Shown here piece after piece: positions 34,265-44,800 of a stretch of 64,000 nucleotides of DNA (position 1 is the stretch's first letter; each line of letters begins with the position of its first letter). The translations under genes were made by a program, and so were the position numbers. The DNA is from Megaustenia siamemsis (Eukaryota; Mollusca; Gastropoda; Stylommatophora; Ariophantidae): the NCBI GenBank assembly GCA_032433765.1, contig JAVIAB010000047.1, positions 18,881,011 to 18,945,010 on the forward strand, written 5' to 3'. The notes under the pieces are model-generated. The model worked only from the letters and a program-made list of their open reading frames with translations. It was not told the DNA's origin and searched no databases.

Positions 34265-34548
34265 TAACACCTTGGATAGTTTGGACATATTTGTCCGCTA
34301 CATCCGGCTTCCGAAGTTCCTAATTTGTGTCTACCCTGCAGGATGTAACAATCAGGGCCGTCTATTATCCAGTGTTTCCCAATGTTCCATTTCCTATCCG
34401 CTAATTAACTGTTCTCTTCAACATCATTTATGGAAGGACAAGCTGCTGTGCACGAACAAACGACTATAGAGGCTGCTTCTTTACTATGGCGCGCAAGTTA
34501 TTGCATTATATTATTATTATTATATAGTTTTTTTTTTATAGAGAGTTT

Positions 34549-34552
<4 letters not shown>

Positions 34553-34586
<34 letters not shown>
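34553..34586. repeat. (TA)n microsatellite
   Basis: Pure TA repeats abut the CATCATCATC tail of the reverse-oriented LINE-B copy. The gap 34265-34552 has no recognisable gene. Confidence 0.95.
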
Positions 34587-34588
<2 letters not shown>

Positions 34589-35170
34589 TCATCATCATCA
34601 TCAAGTACCGGACCTACTGGCGTAGGTGATCATGTCTCTCCACAACTTTCGATCTCGGCAGCTATTTATCATTTCTGTTGTTGACCTTCTGCTAAGCCAT
34701 TCTCTTAAGCTATCTGCTATTTTTTTCTCTTTGCTTCCCTCTATCTCTTCGTCCCTCAATTTTTCCAGCTGTTACAAAAAATTACAGTTGTTCTCTTCTC
34801 ATTACGTGGCCAAAAAAAGATGATTGTTTCTTCCTTAATATTGGAAATTAGTTCTCTTTTTGCATTGACCTCTTTCAGAACTTTTCATTACTCTTCTTAG
34901 CTGTCCATGGTACTCTCAATATAAACCACATTTCTACAGACTCCAGTGATTTTCTTGTCTGTTGTCCTATTGTCCATGATTCACATCCATATGTTAAGAC
35001 TGGCTCTAAATAACATTTAAGAACTCTTTTTCTTGTTTCTATTGTCAAAAATGGATTGCATAGTATCTTCCTCATTTTTTTGGAAAGCTGCTTTTGCCTG
35101 AGCCATTCTGCATCTCACCTCGTTTGTACATCTTCCGTCTGAGGTTAACAAAGTTCCCAAATATTATATA
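34587..35170 (-). mobile_element. LINE-B 3' end
   Basis: The reversed tail CATCATCATCAAGTACCGG begins it. The minus strand encodes MRKILCNPFLTIETRKRVLK and LTYGCESWTIGQQTRKSLES. It is in inverted orientation to the copy at 33726-34264, with about 320 bp between their tails. Confidence 0.85.
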
Positions 35171-35179
35171 TATTCTAGT

Positions 35180-35345
35180 GCTAGGTCTCTCACTACCCAG
35201 AGACCAGTGAAGGGTAAAACCACAAAGAAACCACGGATTCAAATTTTGATAAATTCCTACCGCCTGTGGTGAGAGTCGAAACTGGGATCTTCTTGTCTAG
35301 AACCTGACGTTTTACCTCTAGACCATCCCGTCTTCTCCGTAAACA
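35180..35345 (-). mobile_element. SINE-2 copy, minus strand
   Basis: The reverse complement reads GTCTAGAGGTAAAACGTCAG (head) and later GGTCTCTGGGTAGTGAGAGA followed by CCTAGCACT, matching the 27.6-kb copy. It directly follows the truncated 5' end of LINE-B. From 35346 to 35637 I see nothing but a C/T homopolymer patch. Confidence 0.65.
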
Positions 35346-35637
35346 CCCCCCCCCCCTTTTTCTTTCCCCTTCCGTCCCATATAAATATGGACGAAACCAG
35401 CAAGCATGTTAGTCTAATGTTTGAGCAGATACCGATATTTTAAGATTGGTTATAGATCTGTCACGGTCGCTAAGGTATTTTTTGCGTGTTTTTATTCTTT
35501 TATACTGTTCTGAATGGTGTTTATATTTAAGGTTACTATGTCTTACAGAGAAATCTTAGAAAATTATTGATTGTTTTGTGTTGTCTGAGACTGTGAATAT
35601 TTACTAAGAATTTTGTAATATCCCTATTTAGAGTTTG

Positions 35638-35870
35638 GGAGCCGCGATAGCTTAGGAGTTCGTGAACTGGGCTAGAGCTTCCGGGTTCACCCTGCCTTGC
35701 CTGGGTACCGGATTATTTCTTGGAAAGTAAAACGGCACGGGCGTAATACCGACCACATGATCCTAAAAATCATGTGCCGAAGATTTATAAAATTATGGTC
35801 ACTAACATCATATAACATATACGCCACTTGGCGTGACGGGGCTCTTTCCTTTTTCTTTGCTATGTAGACT
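35638..35870 (+). mobile_element. SINE-1, internally deleted
   Basis: The head GAGCCGCGATAGCTTAGGAG runs on GTGAACTGGGCTAGAG directly into CTTCCGGGTTCACC, so the B-box segment is missing. The body and tail (GCACGGGCGTAATACCGACC, CGCCACTTGGCGTGACGGGG) are intact. Confidence 0.8.
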
Positions 35871-35992
35871 TTATAAATGCTTTTCCGGTTGACGGTCATG
35901 CGTCATCTACGCAATCTCTTTTTCTTTCCTCTATAGTAGTCTTTCAGTATCGCTGGTAGAGTTCATTTGCTCGTTGGTTGGTCCATTGTTAA

Positions 35993-36183
35993 CTATAGCT
36001 TTACTAAGGCCCAAGGTCAGAAAATAAAACCGGAACATATCCAAGTAGAATTACGTCTTTTTAGGTATAGGAGCTGTAGACGGATGACGTCACTTTATCT
36101 ACAGCCGACCACGCTCGCAAATCTGTAAACGTCACGTGAGTTGGAGTTTCGGAAATCCATCTTAGCCCGCAGTAAATCTATAG
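35993..36183. mobile_element. MITE-like element with GACGTCA core
   Basis: The ends CTATAGCTTTACTAAGGCCC and (reverse complement of the right end) CTATAGATTTACTGCGGGC are inverted repeats. The interior contains AGAAAATAAAACCGGAAC, GATGACGTCAC and AACGTCACGTGAG, shared with 32458-32650. It has no coding capacity. Confidence 0.7.
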
Positions 36184-36224
36184 CTGGTTTGGTTAGTCTC
36201 TCCATTGCCACCTATATTGAATAT

Positions 36225-36390
36225 CTGCCTCTTGAAAGGGAACCACCCAAAGGTTGTGACGTTTTCAGCATTGCGTGCAGGGACAGTTGTAAGCAAAATG
36301 ATGTCATCAGTCTATTACTAACATAGATGATGACGTCACAAGCTTGTGTGCTTTCAGGGAAAATCCTCTCACCCCTTGGACTTTCATTGT
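36225..36390. mobile_element. GACGTCA-type element, diverged copy
   Basis: Two blocks, AAAGGTTGTGACGTTTTCAG and GATGACGTCACAAGC, face each other around a TGATGTCATC centre. The flanks GGGAACCACC and GGGAAAATCC resemble degraded ends. Assignment rests on the shared core motifs only. Confidence 0.45.
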
Positions 36391-36544
36391 CCTCTCTTAT
36401 TGTGGTGTTTCTTGTATTTCGTATATTCAACGTTTTTTTAATGCGTCCTCACTGATGTTTTCGTGGCATTTGTTTATGTTTAGTAATATCTGCTTTATCG
36501 CGTGTTCAAAATATGTGGTTTTCTAGTTCTGGGTTCACACCCAT

Positions 36545-36690
36545 ATCTCTGGTCCTGCCCCACGGGGGTTTTCCCAAAAACATCATAATGCTTGTGACGT
36601 CTTGAGCTATGCGAGAAATAGACAGCTGACGTCATTTTCCCACAACTGTCCCTGCTCGCTAAACGTCACAACCATTGGGATAACCTTGGT
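36545..36690. mobile_element. GACGTCA-type element, diverged copy
   Basis: CTTGTGACGTCTTGAGCTAT, CAGCTGACGTCATTTTCCC and TAAACGTCACAACC occur in the same order as in the other copies. The flanks GGGGGTTTTCCC and TTGGGATAACC may be degraded inverted ends. Confidence 0.5.
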
Positions 36691-37438
36691 GTCTTCATAG
36701 TTTTCACATCTGACTCTCCGCGTCGTCATCGTTTTCAGATCTGGCCCTCGGCATCGTTATAGTTTTCAGGACTGGTCCTGGGCGTTTTCATAGTTTTAAG
36801 ATCTAGCCCTCGGCGTCTTCACAGTTTTCAGATCTGGCCCTCGCGTCCTTCATAGTTTTAAGATCTAGCCCTCGGCGTCTTCATAGTTTTCAGATCTGAC
36901 CAACGGCGTCTTCATAGTTTTCAGATCTGACCCACGGCGTTTTCATAGTTTTCAGATCTAGCCCTCGGCGTCTTCATAGTTTTCAGATCTGACCCACGGC
37001 ATCTTCATAGTTTTCAGAGCTAGCCCTCGGCGTCTTCATACTTTTCAGATCTATCCCTCGGCGTCTTCATAGTTTTCAGATCTAACCCTCGGCGTCTTCA
37101 TAGTTTTCAGATCTAACCCTCGGCGTCTTCATAGTTTTCAGATCTAGCCCTCGGCGTCTTCATAGTTTTCAGATCTAGCCCTCGGCATCTTCATACTTTT
37201 CAGATCTAGCCCTCGGCGTCTTCATAGTTTTCAGATCTAGCTCTCGGCGTCTTCATAGTTTTCAGATCTGGCCCTCTGCATCTTCATAGTTTTCAGATCT
37301 AGCCTTCGGCGTCTTCATAGTTTTCAGATCTGGCCCTCGGCGTCTTCATAGTTTTCAGATCTAGCCATCGGCGTCTTCATAGTTTTCAGATCTAGCCCTC
37401 GGCAGCTTCATAGTTTTCAGATCTGGCCCTCAGAAAAC
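36691..37438. repeat. 31-bp minisatellite, about 24 units
   Basis: The unit is TTCATAGTTTTCAGATCTAG plus CCCTCGGCGTC. Early units are more variable (CATCGTTTTCAGATCTGG). Most units contain the AGATCT palindrome. From 37439 to 37856 no gene is recognisable. Confidence 0.95.
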
Positions 37439-37856
37439 AAAAGGTTGACCACCCCTGATTTAACGTGTTTTGTTCAATGTTCTCTCTTTCCTCCCCTTCC
37501 TTTACTTCCAATCGATCTCTCGTTCCTATCTCCTCCTTGTCTTTCCCTTTCTATCAATGAAGCGATTGTTGATTTCTACATTACACCTGCTTGTGCATTC
37601 AAATGAAGTCATTTATACGGGACCTTCAAGAAATGGCATTATCCAACTGTGGGCATCATCACATTTGTTCAGATCAGGCTCTCAGTGTATGAAAGGTTTC
37701 CTATCCCTAGTCTAGACAAACTACTTGTTATTTTATGAAGGTAAGTATTCCTGTATGTTACCGGGGCCTCATTTAAGAGGGAAGTAAAGAATAGTGACAC
37801 TGTGACCTTCCAGGCATGTCGTAAGAGGCGACTAAGAGGTTGATCGATGGCTTGAC

Positions 37857-38012
37857 AAGCTGTCATTGTAAAAAGTATTGTTATGGAAACAGCGCCATAT
37901 ATTTTAGAGCAGTGATCTCTGCAATATGTGCCATTTTGGCAAGCAAAGTTTCTGTTTTTGTGATTGCGGTTCTGCCCTATGTGCCATCCTCGCCTCGAAA
38001 GGACAATAGATA
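37857..38012 (+). mobile_element. Short interspersed repeat with (ATAG) tail, copy 1
   Basis: The block AAGCTGTCATTGTAAAAAGT to GGACAATAGATAGA matches 48652-48818 closely (GTATTGTTATGGAAACAG, GTGCCATTTTGGCA, TGTGCC...GAAAGGACAATAGATAG). The GATA-like 3' tail matches that of LINE-C, so it may be a LINE-mobilised SINE or a LINE 3' UTR. Confidence 0.7.
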
Positions 38013-38064
38013 GAAGTATTAGTGATTAAATATGTTGGCGTTGTGGTAAAACTGTTTACAATTG

Positions 38065-38275
38065 TGTTTAATGAACTGGTCTATTGGAGAGGAGAGGTTA
38101 GGTTCGATCGCGAACGGAGCTTTCTGGGTTCTTCTTATTCTTCTACTCAGTCTTATTTTTGTTCTTCTACTTATTCGTCTTCTGTTTGTTCTTATTATTC
38201 TTCTACGTATACTTCTTCTATTTCTTCTTTCTATTATTCTACGTATTTTTCTATTTTTTTTTTCTTATAATTCTT
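38065..38275. repeat. SINE-1 head remnant followed by a pyrimidine-rich TTC repeat
   Basis: AATGAACTGGTCTATTGGAG and GGTTAGGTTCGATCGCG resemble a decayed SINE-1 head. From about 38130 the sequence is an irregular TTCTTATTCTTC repeat. The hydrophobic plus-strand open frames here are low-complexity translations. Confidence 0.55.
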
Positions 38276-38462
38276 CTTCTTCGTCACCTAAATATTTCGG
38301 CTGTTGGGACATTGCTGAAGACTTCGTCAACCTTCTCATCGATGCTCTATCTCCAGCCATTTTATTTGATTCTGCAAAGTCGAGGCCTGTCCATTTATTA
38401 TATTATCGTCCAGTATCTTTCTCCATTTATATGTCTGCTCTCTATTCTCCGAGTTTTTTTTT
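38276..38462 (-). mobile_element. LINE 3' end with (GAA)n-type tail
   Basis: The minus-strand reading contains KWTGLDFAESNKMAGDRASM, a C-terminal WTGL.F.E...AGDR block of endonuclease-reverse transcriptases. The GAA-rich tract at 38130-38285 is its likely 3' tail. It is short and truncated. Confidence 0.6.
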
Positions 38463-38549
38463 TTTATTTTTTTATTTTTTAAATATTTTTTTTAGAATTG
38501 TCATAGCCAGGTCAGACAATCGAAATATTTAGCGAAACCACTTCACTTT

Positions 38550-38745
38550 GCGTTTCTTCAAATAAGTTATAAGATCACCGTGTACTCCGATTGCTTGCTG
38601 TATCCTTTTGCGAACTGTTTATTCGCGATTCAGATACGATCTAAGTAAGAGATGCTATAGACCTTATGGTAACATTTCACTTCCATAGCTTCGAGTACCG
38701 TTGTAAGGGCCTATGTTTTGCAAGAGTGTGGAAAAATTGATATAA
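38550..38745 (-). mobile_element. LINE-F-related fragment
   Basis: The reverse complement contains CAATCGGAGTACACGGTGAT and a stretch parallel to 27276-27476 (a basic RK.I.. followed by KCYHKVYSI-like residues). It is heavily decayed; only the arrangement of motifs supports the call. Confidence 0.45.
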
Positions 38746-38784
38746 CAAGGGAGGGAATCATCTTCATTTTAGACTTCTATGATA

Positions 38785-39042
38785 AAGTAAAAGTAAAGAG
38801 CCCCCGTCACGACAAGTGGCGTATAGGGAATATGGTGTTAGTAACCATACATTTTACAGACCTTCAGCACATGATTTTTGGGATAATGTGGTCGGTATTA
38901 CGCCCGTGCCGCTTCACTTTCCCAGAATAAATCCGATACCCATTTAAGGCTGGGTGAACCTGAAATCGTCATTGGGATCGAACTCAACCTCTTGTCCTCT
39001 GTAGTCCAGTTCACTAACCACTGAGCTATCGCGGCTCCCACC
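38785..39042 (-). mobile_element. SINE-1, full-length-like
   Basis: The minus strand starts GAGCCGCGATAGCTCAGTGG and contains the B-box GTTCGATCCC (with one change). It ends in GACGGGGGCTCTTTACTTTT. The 33-bp minisatellite starts about 80 bp further on. Confidence 0.85.
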
Positions 39043-39121
39043 CAACATATGCTGATGATTAAATAAATATGTCACTAATGTCAAACTCCCTAAACGGCAC
39101 AAAGTAGGACACGATTCTTTC

Positions 39122-40412
39122 TTTCAGTTTAGTTTAACGCCGTGGTCTTTGTTAAAGTGTTTCAGTTTAACGCCGTGATCTTTGTTAATGTGTTTCAGTT
39201 TAACGTCGTGGTCTTTGTTAATGTGTCTAAGTTTAACACTGTGGTCGTTGTTAATGTGTTTCAGTTTAACGCTGTGGTCGTTGTTAATGTGTTTCAGTTA
39301 AACGCTGCGGTCGTTGCTAATGTGTTTCAGTTTAACGCTGTGGTCGTTATTAATGTGTTTAAGTTTAACGCTGTAGTCGTTGTTAATATGTTTCAGTTTA
39401 ACGCCGTGGTCTTGTTAATGTGTTTAAGTTTAACGCCGTGGTCTTGTTAATGTGTTTCAGTTTAACGCCGTGGTCTTTGTTAATGTGTTTAAGTTTAACA
39501 CTGTGGTCGTTGTTAATATGTTTAAGTTTAACGCTGTGGTCGTTGTCAATGTGTTTCAGTTTAACGCCGTGGTCTTGTTAATGTGTTTCAGTTTCACGAT
39601 GTGGTCGTTGTTAATGTGTTTAAGTTTAACACTGTGGTCGTTGTTAATATGTTTAAGTTTAACGCTGTGGTCGTTGTCAATGTGTTTCAGTTTAACGCCG
39701 TGGTCTTGTTAATGTGTTTCATTTTAACGCTGCGGTCCTTGTTAATATGTTTCAGTTTAACGCTGCGGTCGTTGTTAATGTGTTTTCAGTTTAACGCTGT
39801 GGTCGTTGCTAATGTGTTTCAGTTTCACGATGTGGTCGTTGTTAATGTGTTTCAGTTTAACGCTGTGGTCCTTGTTAATGTGTTTCAGTTTAACGCTGTG
39901 GTCGTTGTTAATGTGTTTCAATTTAACGCTGTGGTCGTTGTTAATGTGTTTCAGTTTAAGGCTGTGGTCCTTTTTAATGTGTTTCAGTTTCACGATGTGG
40001 TCGTTGTTAATGTGTTTCAGTTTCACGCTGTGGTCGTTGTTAATGTGTTTCAGTTTAACGCTGTGGTCGTTGTTAATGTGTTTCAGTTTCACGCTGTGGT
40101 CGTTGTTAATGTGTTTCAGTTTAACGCTGTGGTCGTTGTTAATGTGTTTCAGTTTCACGATGTGGTCGTTGTTAATGTGTTTCAGTTTCACGATGTGGTC
40201 GTTGTTAATGTGTTCCAGTTTAACGCTGTGGTCGTTGTTAATGTGTTTCAGTTTAACGCTGTGGTCCTTGTTAATGTGTTCCAGTTTAACGCTGTGGTCC
40301 TTGTTAATGTGTTCCAGTTTAACGCTGTGGTCCTTGTTAATGTGTTCCAGTTTAACGCTGTGATCGTTGTTAATGTGTTCCAGTTTAACGCTGTGGTCGT
40401 TGTTACAGTATT
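39122..40412. repeat. 33-bp minisatellite, about 39 units
   Basis: The unit is GTTTCAGTTTAACGCTGTGG plus TCGTTGTTAATGT (33 bp, eleven codons), so the plus strand stays open (VVVVNVFQFNA repeats), as does the minus strand (KLKHINNDHSV). Several units are 1-2 bases shorter and shift the frame. It shares AGTTTAACGCT and GTTA.TGTGTT with the 34-bp array at 40850-42045, so both derive from one ancestral unit. Confidence 0.95.
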
Positions 40413-40426
40413 GTAGTTTGTAGTAA

Positions 40427-40850
40427 ATACAATCAAATCTGTATGGTATTTACTAAATTCACTTAAAGTAACATCTATTACTATTTTCATGTTTCCCAAT
40501 AGAAGCTATAATTATCTTTTGTATTATGTGATGGAGCAGGCGAGAACAAAGAACTAAAATAGACAGATCTGTTTATAGACATAATTAACCATATTTCAAA
40601 TTTATTATGTTTACATTATTGTGAGAACCACATGAAAAGACATTCCTTTCCACTCCATTAAGAGCTACGTTTGACATACAACTTATAAGCATGAATGCTA
40701 TATTTTCAAAACGTATCGGTATTGTATGCTTGCTATTGTTGTGTGTTCTCGTGTGGAGAAAGAAACTGAAGGGCGATAAAGAGAAAACATGATACGGCGC
40801 AAAGAGAAGTTCTGCCTGAAAAAAGTACATAGATACTGTAAACCCTTCAG
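40427..40850. repeat. Direct repeat of ~425 bp, copy 1 (partner 44801-45226)
   Basis: The copy shares long identical stretches with 44801-45226, including GAACAAAGAACTAAAATAGA, AAGACATTCCTTTCCACTCC and CAAAACGTATCGGTATTGTA. The minus-strand open frame inside (40585-40830) is not preserved in the partner, so I do not call a gene. Confidence 0.9.
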
Positions 40851-40955
40851 GTTAACTGTGCGTTTTTGTTACTGTGTTGTAATTTAACGCTACGATCTTT
40901 TGTTACTGTGTGTTAGTTTATCGCTGTCGTTATTGCAACTGTGTTTTAGTTTAAT
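40851..40955. repeat. 34-bp minisatellite, left part (split by LINE-C)
   Basis: About three units of TTGTTACTGTGTTGTAGTTT plus AACGCT...TC lie here. The array is interrupted by the LINE-C insertion and continues at 41608. Confidence 0.8.
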
Positions 40956-41607
40956 CTATCTATTGGCCTTTCGAGCCGTAGCCGGCCCATAGGGCGTAGA
41001 CCAAGATACTCCTTCATCTAAATTTTTATTCTAGCAGTTTTCAATTCTTTTAAAGATATTTTTTATCAAATCTCGCCATTTGTCTCTGTTCTGTGCAATC
41101 TGCTCTATCTCACTGAGGGAGCCGATTCCTGCTGCTCTTGCATCTCTCATCAATGTTCTTCTCAGCGTCTCTTTGGGTCTTCCTCTTTTTTCTCTAACCT
41201 ATTGTTTCCCACATGAGGGCTTGCTTTACTATTCGGTTATTATCTCTTCTCATCACATGTCCAACATATGACCATCGTCTTTTCTTTATTACTGAAGATA
41301 TTAGTGGTTGATTGGCGATTTCTCTAATTTCCTCATTTGTTTTGAATTCGTTCCACGCTATACCAAGTATTTTCCTTAGACATATATTTTCAAATGGTTT
41401 CAACTTTGCTTCTATATCTCTTGTTGTTTTCCAGCTTTCACACGCATACGTAAGGGTTGATAGTACATTTGATTTGAATAGTCTAAGTTTTGTGTTTGTG
41501 CTGATGAGTTTTGATTTCCACAACTTTTCAAGGCATCTGAAAGACATTGCTGCTTTAGCTATTCTGACTCTAATTTCTTTGCTTGTATCCCCTTCTCTAT
41601 CAATTAA
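40956..41607 (-). mobile_element. LINE-C, 5'-truncated, with 11-bp target-site duplication
   Basis: The insertion is flanked on both sides by TTTAGTTTAAT (40945-40955 and 41608-41618), which is minisatellite sequence. The minus strand encodes FRCLEKLWKSKLISTNTKLR, TYACESWKTTRDIEAKLKPF, CLRKILGIAWNEFKTNEEIR and SYVGHVMRRDNNRIVKQALM, then a frameshift. It ends in a GATAGAT tail. It is the cleanest retrotransposon insertion in the window. Confidence 0.9.
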
Positions 41608-42045
41608 TTTAGTTTAATGCTGCTATCTTGTGTTACTGTGTTGTAGTTTAACGCTCCTATCTTGTGTTACTGTGTTGTAGTTTAACGCTGGTATCTTGTG
41701 TTACTGTGTTGTAGTTTAACGCTGGTATCTTGTGTTACTGTGCTGTAGTTTAACGCTCCTATCTTTTGTTACTGCGCTGTAGTTTAACGCTGCTATAATT
41801 TGTTACTGTGCTGTAGTTTAACGCTGCTATAATTTGTTACTGTGCTGTACTTTAGGCTACGGTATTTTTTGCCGTCTATTGTGTTGCAATTTGATGCTGC
41901 TGTCTTTCTTACTGTGTTGCAGTATAACAGTGTGGTCTTTGTTACCATTTTGCAGGTACAATTGTGTTTTTTGCTACTGTGTTGTAGTTTAACGCTCCTA
42001 TCTTTTGCTACTGTGTTGTAGTTTAACGTTGTGCTCTTTGTTACA
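41608..42045. repeat. 34-bp minisatellite, right part
   Basis: About 12 units of TTGTGTTACTGTGTTGTAGT plus TTAACGCTGGTATC. It becomes irregular after 41850. The following stretch, 42046-42489, has no recognisable gene. Confidence 0.9.
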
Positions 42046-42489
42046 GCGCGCTCTTATCCTTACTCTTTATCTTACTTCCTGTATCCGCGTCGCGAAAATG
42101 TTACAGGTATTTGTTAAATATACTTTTGCTAGTCTCACACATGGTGCTTGTCGATATTTCACGTGTGTGTGTCTTGAGTGGGGGCAGGAATTACTCTACC
42201 TCTCCTGGTGTTTGTTTCTGCTTGTAAATTCTAATGTTTCGCAAAGCAGTTGCCACTATACATGTCCAAGCTAACTATTGTGTTTTCCTCTATGAAGCTC
42301 TGAAATGGTACTACTCTCATTCTTTTCCTGATTTCCAATTGTGACTCTTATTGCTATAATAAGTATTCTTCGAAGTCATCTTATTTCAGCAGAGATACCT
42401 TTCTCCTTTGATGTTAATGCCCACAGTTGGCTCTGATGAAATTGTAGGCAGAATTATAGGTTGCAAAATGCCTTTTTTTTTTAAATCGT

Positions 42490-43090
42490 TCATCATGTGA
42501 GAATCATGAATTTAAATATTTGGGAACTTTGTTAACCTGAGACGGAAGATGTACAAAAGAGGTGAGATGCAGAATGGCTCAGTCAAAAAAAGCTTTCCAA
42601 AAATGAGGAAGATACTATGCAATCCATTTTTGACAATAAAAACAAGAAAATGAGTTCTTATATGTTACGTATAGCCAGTCTTAACATATGGATGCGAATC
42701 ATGGACAATAGGACAACAGACAACAAAATCACTGCAGTCTGTATAAATGTGATTTTACAGAAGAATGTTGAGAGTACCATGGACAGCTAAGAAGAGTAAT
42801 GAAGATGTTCTGAGAGAGGTCAAAGCAAAAAGAGAGCTAATTTCCAATATTAGGAAGAGACAATCATCATTTTTTGGCCATGTAATGAGAAGAGAACAAC
42901 TTGAATATATTGTAACAACTGGAAAAATTGAGGGACGAAGAGATAGAGGGAAGCAAAGAAAGAAAATTCCAGACAGCTTAAGATAATGGCTTGGCAGAAG
43001 GTCAACAACAGAAATGATAAATAGCTGCCGAGATCGGAAGTTGTGGAGAGACATGATCACCTACGCCAGCAGGCATGGTACTTGATAATG
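42490..43090 (+). mobile_element. LINE-B 3' end
   Basis: Broken frames encode EFKYLGTLL-like, TYGCESWTIGQQ-like, RVPWTAKKSNEDVLREVKAK, then SSFFGHVMRREQLEYIVTTG and KIEGRRDRGKQR. The 3' end reads GGCATGGTACTTGATAATGATGAT. It has a premature stop after PDSLR and a frameshift near 42760. Confidence 0.85.
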
Positions 43091-43440
43091 ATGATTATCA
43101 TGTGTGAGTTTTTTTCTTTTTAGTTTTTTTTAAAATCCATCATCACGTGTGTATTTTTTTCTTTTTTTTTTATTACAACCACATCACCTGTGTGTTTTCT
43201 GGGTTTTTTTTTTAAACCCACGTCACGTGTGCGTTTTCCATTTAAAAAAAAAAACCTATCATCACGTGTGTGTGTCTTTTCCCATTTTTTCTTTTTAAAA
43301 TCATCATCATGTGTGTGTTTTTTTTTCTTCGTCTTTTTTTTTAACAATCATCACGTGTGTGATTTGTGTTTTCTTAAATTGATCGTCGCATGCATTTATT
43401 TTTCTTTTTTTTTTCTTGTTAATCCATTATCCCTTTAAAA
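43091..43440. repeat. CATCACGTGTGTG minisatellite, left part
   Basis: About six irregular units of 50-60 bp contain CATCATCACGTGTGTGTTTT followed by T-rich and A-rich tracts. The lysine-rich minus-strand frame is a repeat translation. Confidence 0.8.
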
Positions 43441-43794
43441 ATGTGGATCTAAGAAGAATAGGTAGAATTTAAATGGAAAGAAAAGAAAGCAAATGATGAA
43501 GTTTTAAAGCAACTAAAAACGAAAAGAGAACTACTAAACACAATTAGAACAAGACAAATGACATTTTTCGGCATGTTAAAAGGCACAACAGCCTAATAAA
43601 AGTAATATTGGAAGAGAAAATACAAGGTAAAAGAGGCAGAGGCAAACCACGACTAACATGGACGAGTAACATCAAAATATGGACAAGTCAGACTATGACA
43701 ATCTGCATATCAAAGCAAGATACAGAGTGGAATTGCGCTCAATAGGTAGCCAACCTTCGATGCGGAGACGGCACTCAATGATGATGATGAATGC
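43441..43794 (+). mobile_element. LINE-A 3' end inserted in the CATCACGTG array
   Basis: The reading VILEEKIQGKRGRGKPRLTW and TSNIKIWTSQTM, the end LRCGDGTQ and the (GATGAT) tail match the LINE-A C-terminus at 9490-9756. The array unit resumes immediately after the tail (GCATCATCACGTGTATG), showing that the insertion is younger than the array. Confidence 0.85.
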
Positions 43795-43866
43795 ATCATC
43801 ACGTGTATGTTTTTTTTTTGTCTTCTTTTTTAAATCCATCATCACGTGTTATGTATTTCTTTTTTT
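43795..43866. repeat. CATCACGTGTGTG minisatellite, right part
   Basis: About 1.5 units of the same repeat as 43091-43440. The stretch 43867-44019 has nothing recognisable. Confidence 0.75.
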
Positions 43867-44019
43867 ATAAATGATTTTACAACATCTGATTTGATCTTCT
43901 TGCTGCGTAGACAATGTCAAAGCGCTATCCGGTCACGATCAAAGAAGTAAAGGCAGCACAAAGAAATGTCAACGAACAATGCACTTTTTTGTTTCTGGAT
44001 TTGCAGTGAAGGGGAGACT

Positions 44020-44230
44020 TATAGAACCGGAGAATAAGGGTCGCGTGTTCAGTGTTCTCGATACGAAGTGTTAAGCTCTGAGCTTTTATTTCAACCTTCC
44101 CCTTCTCCTCATCCATCCACCCCTTCCCAAAAATATAAATTTTAAAAAGAATGAAATGACCCAGCCGTGATTTAAACCCTCGTTTTCCTGGAGTGAAGCT
44201 CGAGATATCCATTCGACTACTCATTCCGCG
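44020..44230 (-). mobile_element. tRNA-headed SINE candidate (SINE-4)
   Basis: The reverse complement begins GCGGAATGAGTAGTCGAATG and has a B-box-like GGGTTTAAATC 40-50 bases later, the layout of a tRNA-derived promoter. The body has no match elsewhere in the window, so it could instead be a lone tRNA-like pseudogene. Confidence 0.45.
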
Positions 44231-44282
44231 AAGCTTGTTCCCTGTGTGATATTAAATAATGATCCTTCTATTATTAATTGCT

Positions 44283-44800
44283 CTCGTCATCATCAAGTAC
44301 CGGGCCTGCTGGCGTAGGTGATCATGTCTCTCAACAATTTTCGATCTCGACAGTTATTTATCATTTCTGTTGTGGACCTTCTGCCAAGTCATATCTTAAG
44401 CTGTTTAGTATCTTTTCTCTTTGCTTCCCTCTATCTCTCCGTCCCTCAATTTTTCCAGTTGTTACAATATATTCCATTTGTTCTCTTCTCATTACATGGC
44501 CAAAAAATGATAATTGTTTCTTCCTAATATTGGAAATTAGCTCTCTTTTTGCTTTGGTCTCTTTCAGAACGTTTTCATTACTCTTCTTAGCTATCCATGG
44601 TATTCTCAACATTCTTATATAAAATCACATTTCTACATCCTCCAGTTATTTTCTTGTCTGTTGTCCTATTGTCCATGATTCACGACCATATGTTAAGACT
44701 GGCTCTACATAACATGCACGAATTTTGTTTTCTTGTTTGTATTGTTAATAATTGATTGCACAGTATCCTCCATCTTTTTTGGAAAGCTAATTACTCTCAT
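44283..44800 (-). mobile_element. LINE-B 3' end
   Basis: The reversed tail CATCATCAAGTACCGGG begins it. The minus strand encodes LRIPWIAKKSNENVLKETKA and SFFGHVMRREQMEYIVTTGK. It stops at the start of the direct repeat at 44801. Confidence 0.85.

Noticed and set aside
36691..37438. Regulatory array of AGATCT sites
   Set aside because: The palindrome repeats only because it is part of a 31-bp minisatellite. There is no gene nearby to regulate.
38022..38532. Hydrophobic membrane protein encoded by a TTC-rich stretch
   Set aside because: This is low-complexity pyrimidine sequence formed as a LINE tail. All three forward frames look hydrophobic, which is a composition effect.
39142..40416. Plus- and minus-strand open frames with VVVVNVFQFNA or KLKHINNDHSV repeats as a repeat-protein gene
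   Set aside because: A 33-bp unit keeps the frame open by arithmetic. Units with one-base losses shift the frame without compensation, and both strands are open, so selection for a protein is unlikely.
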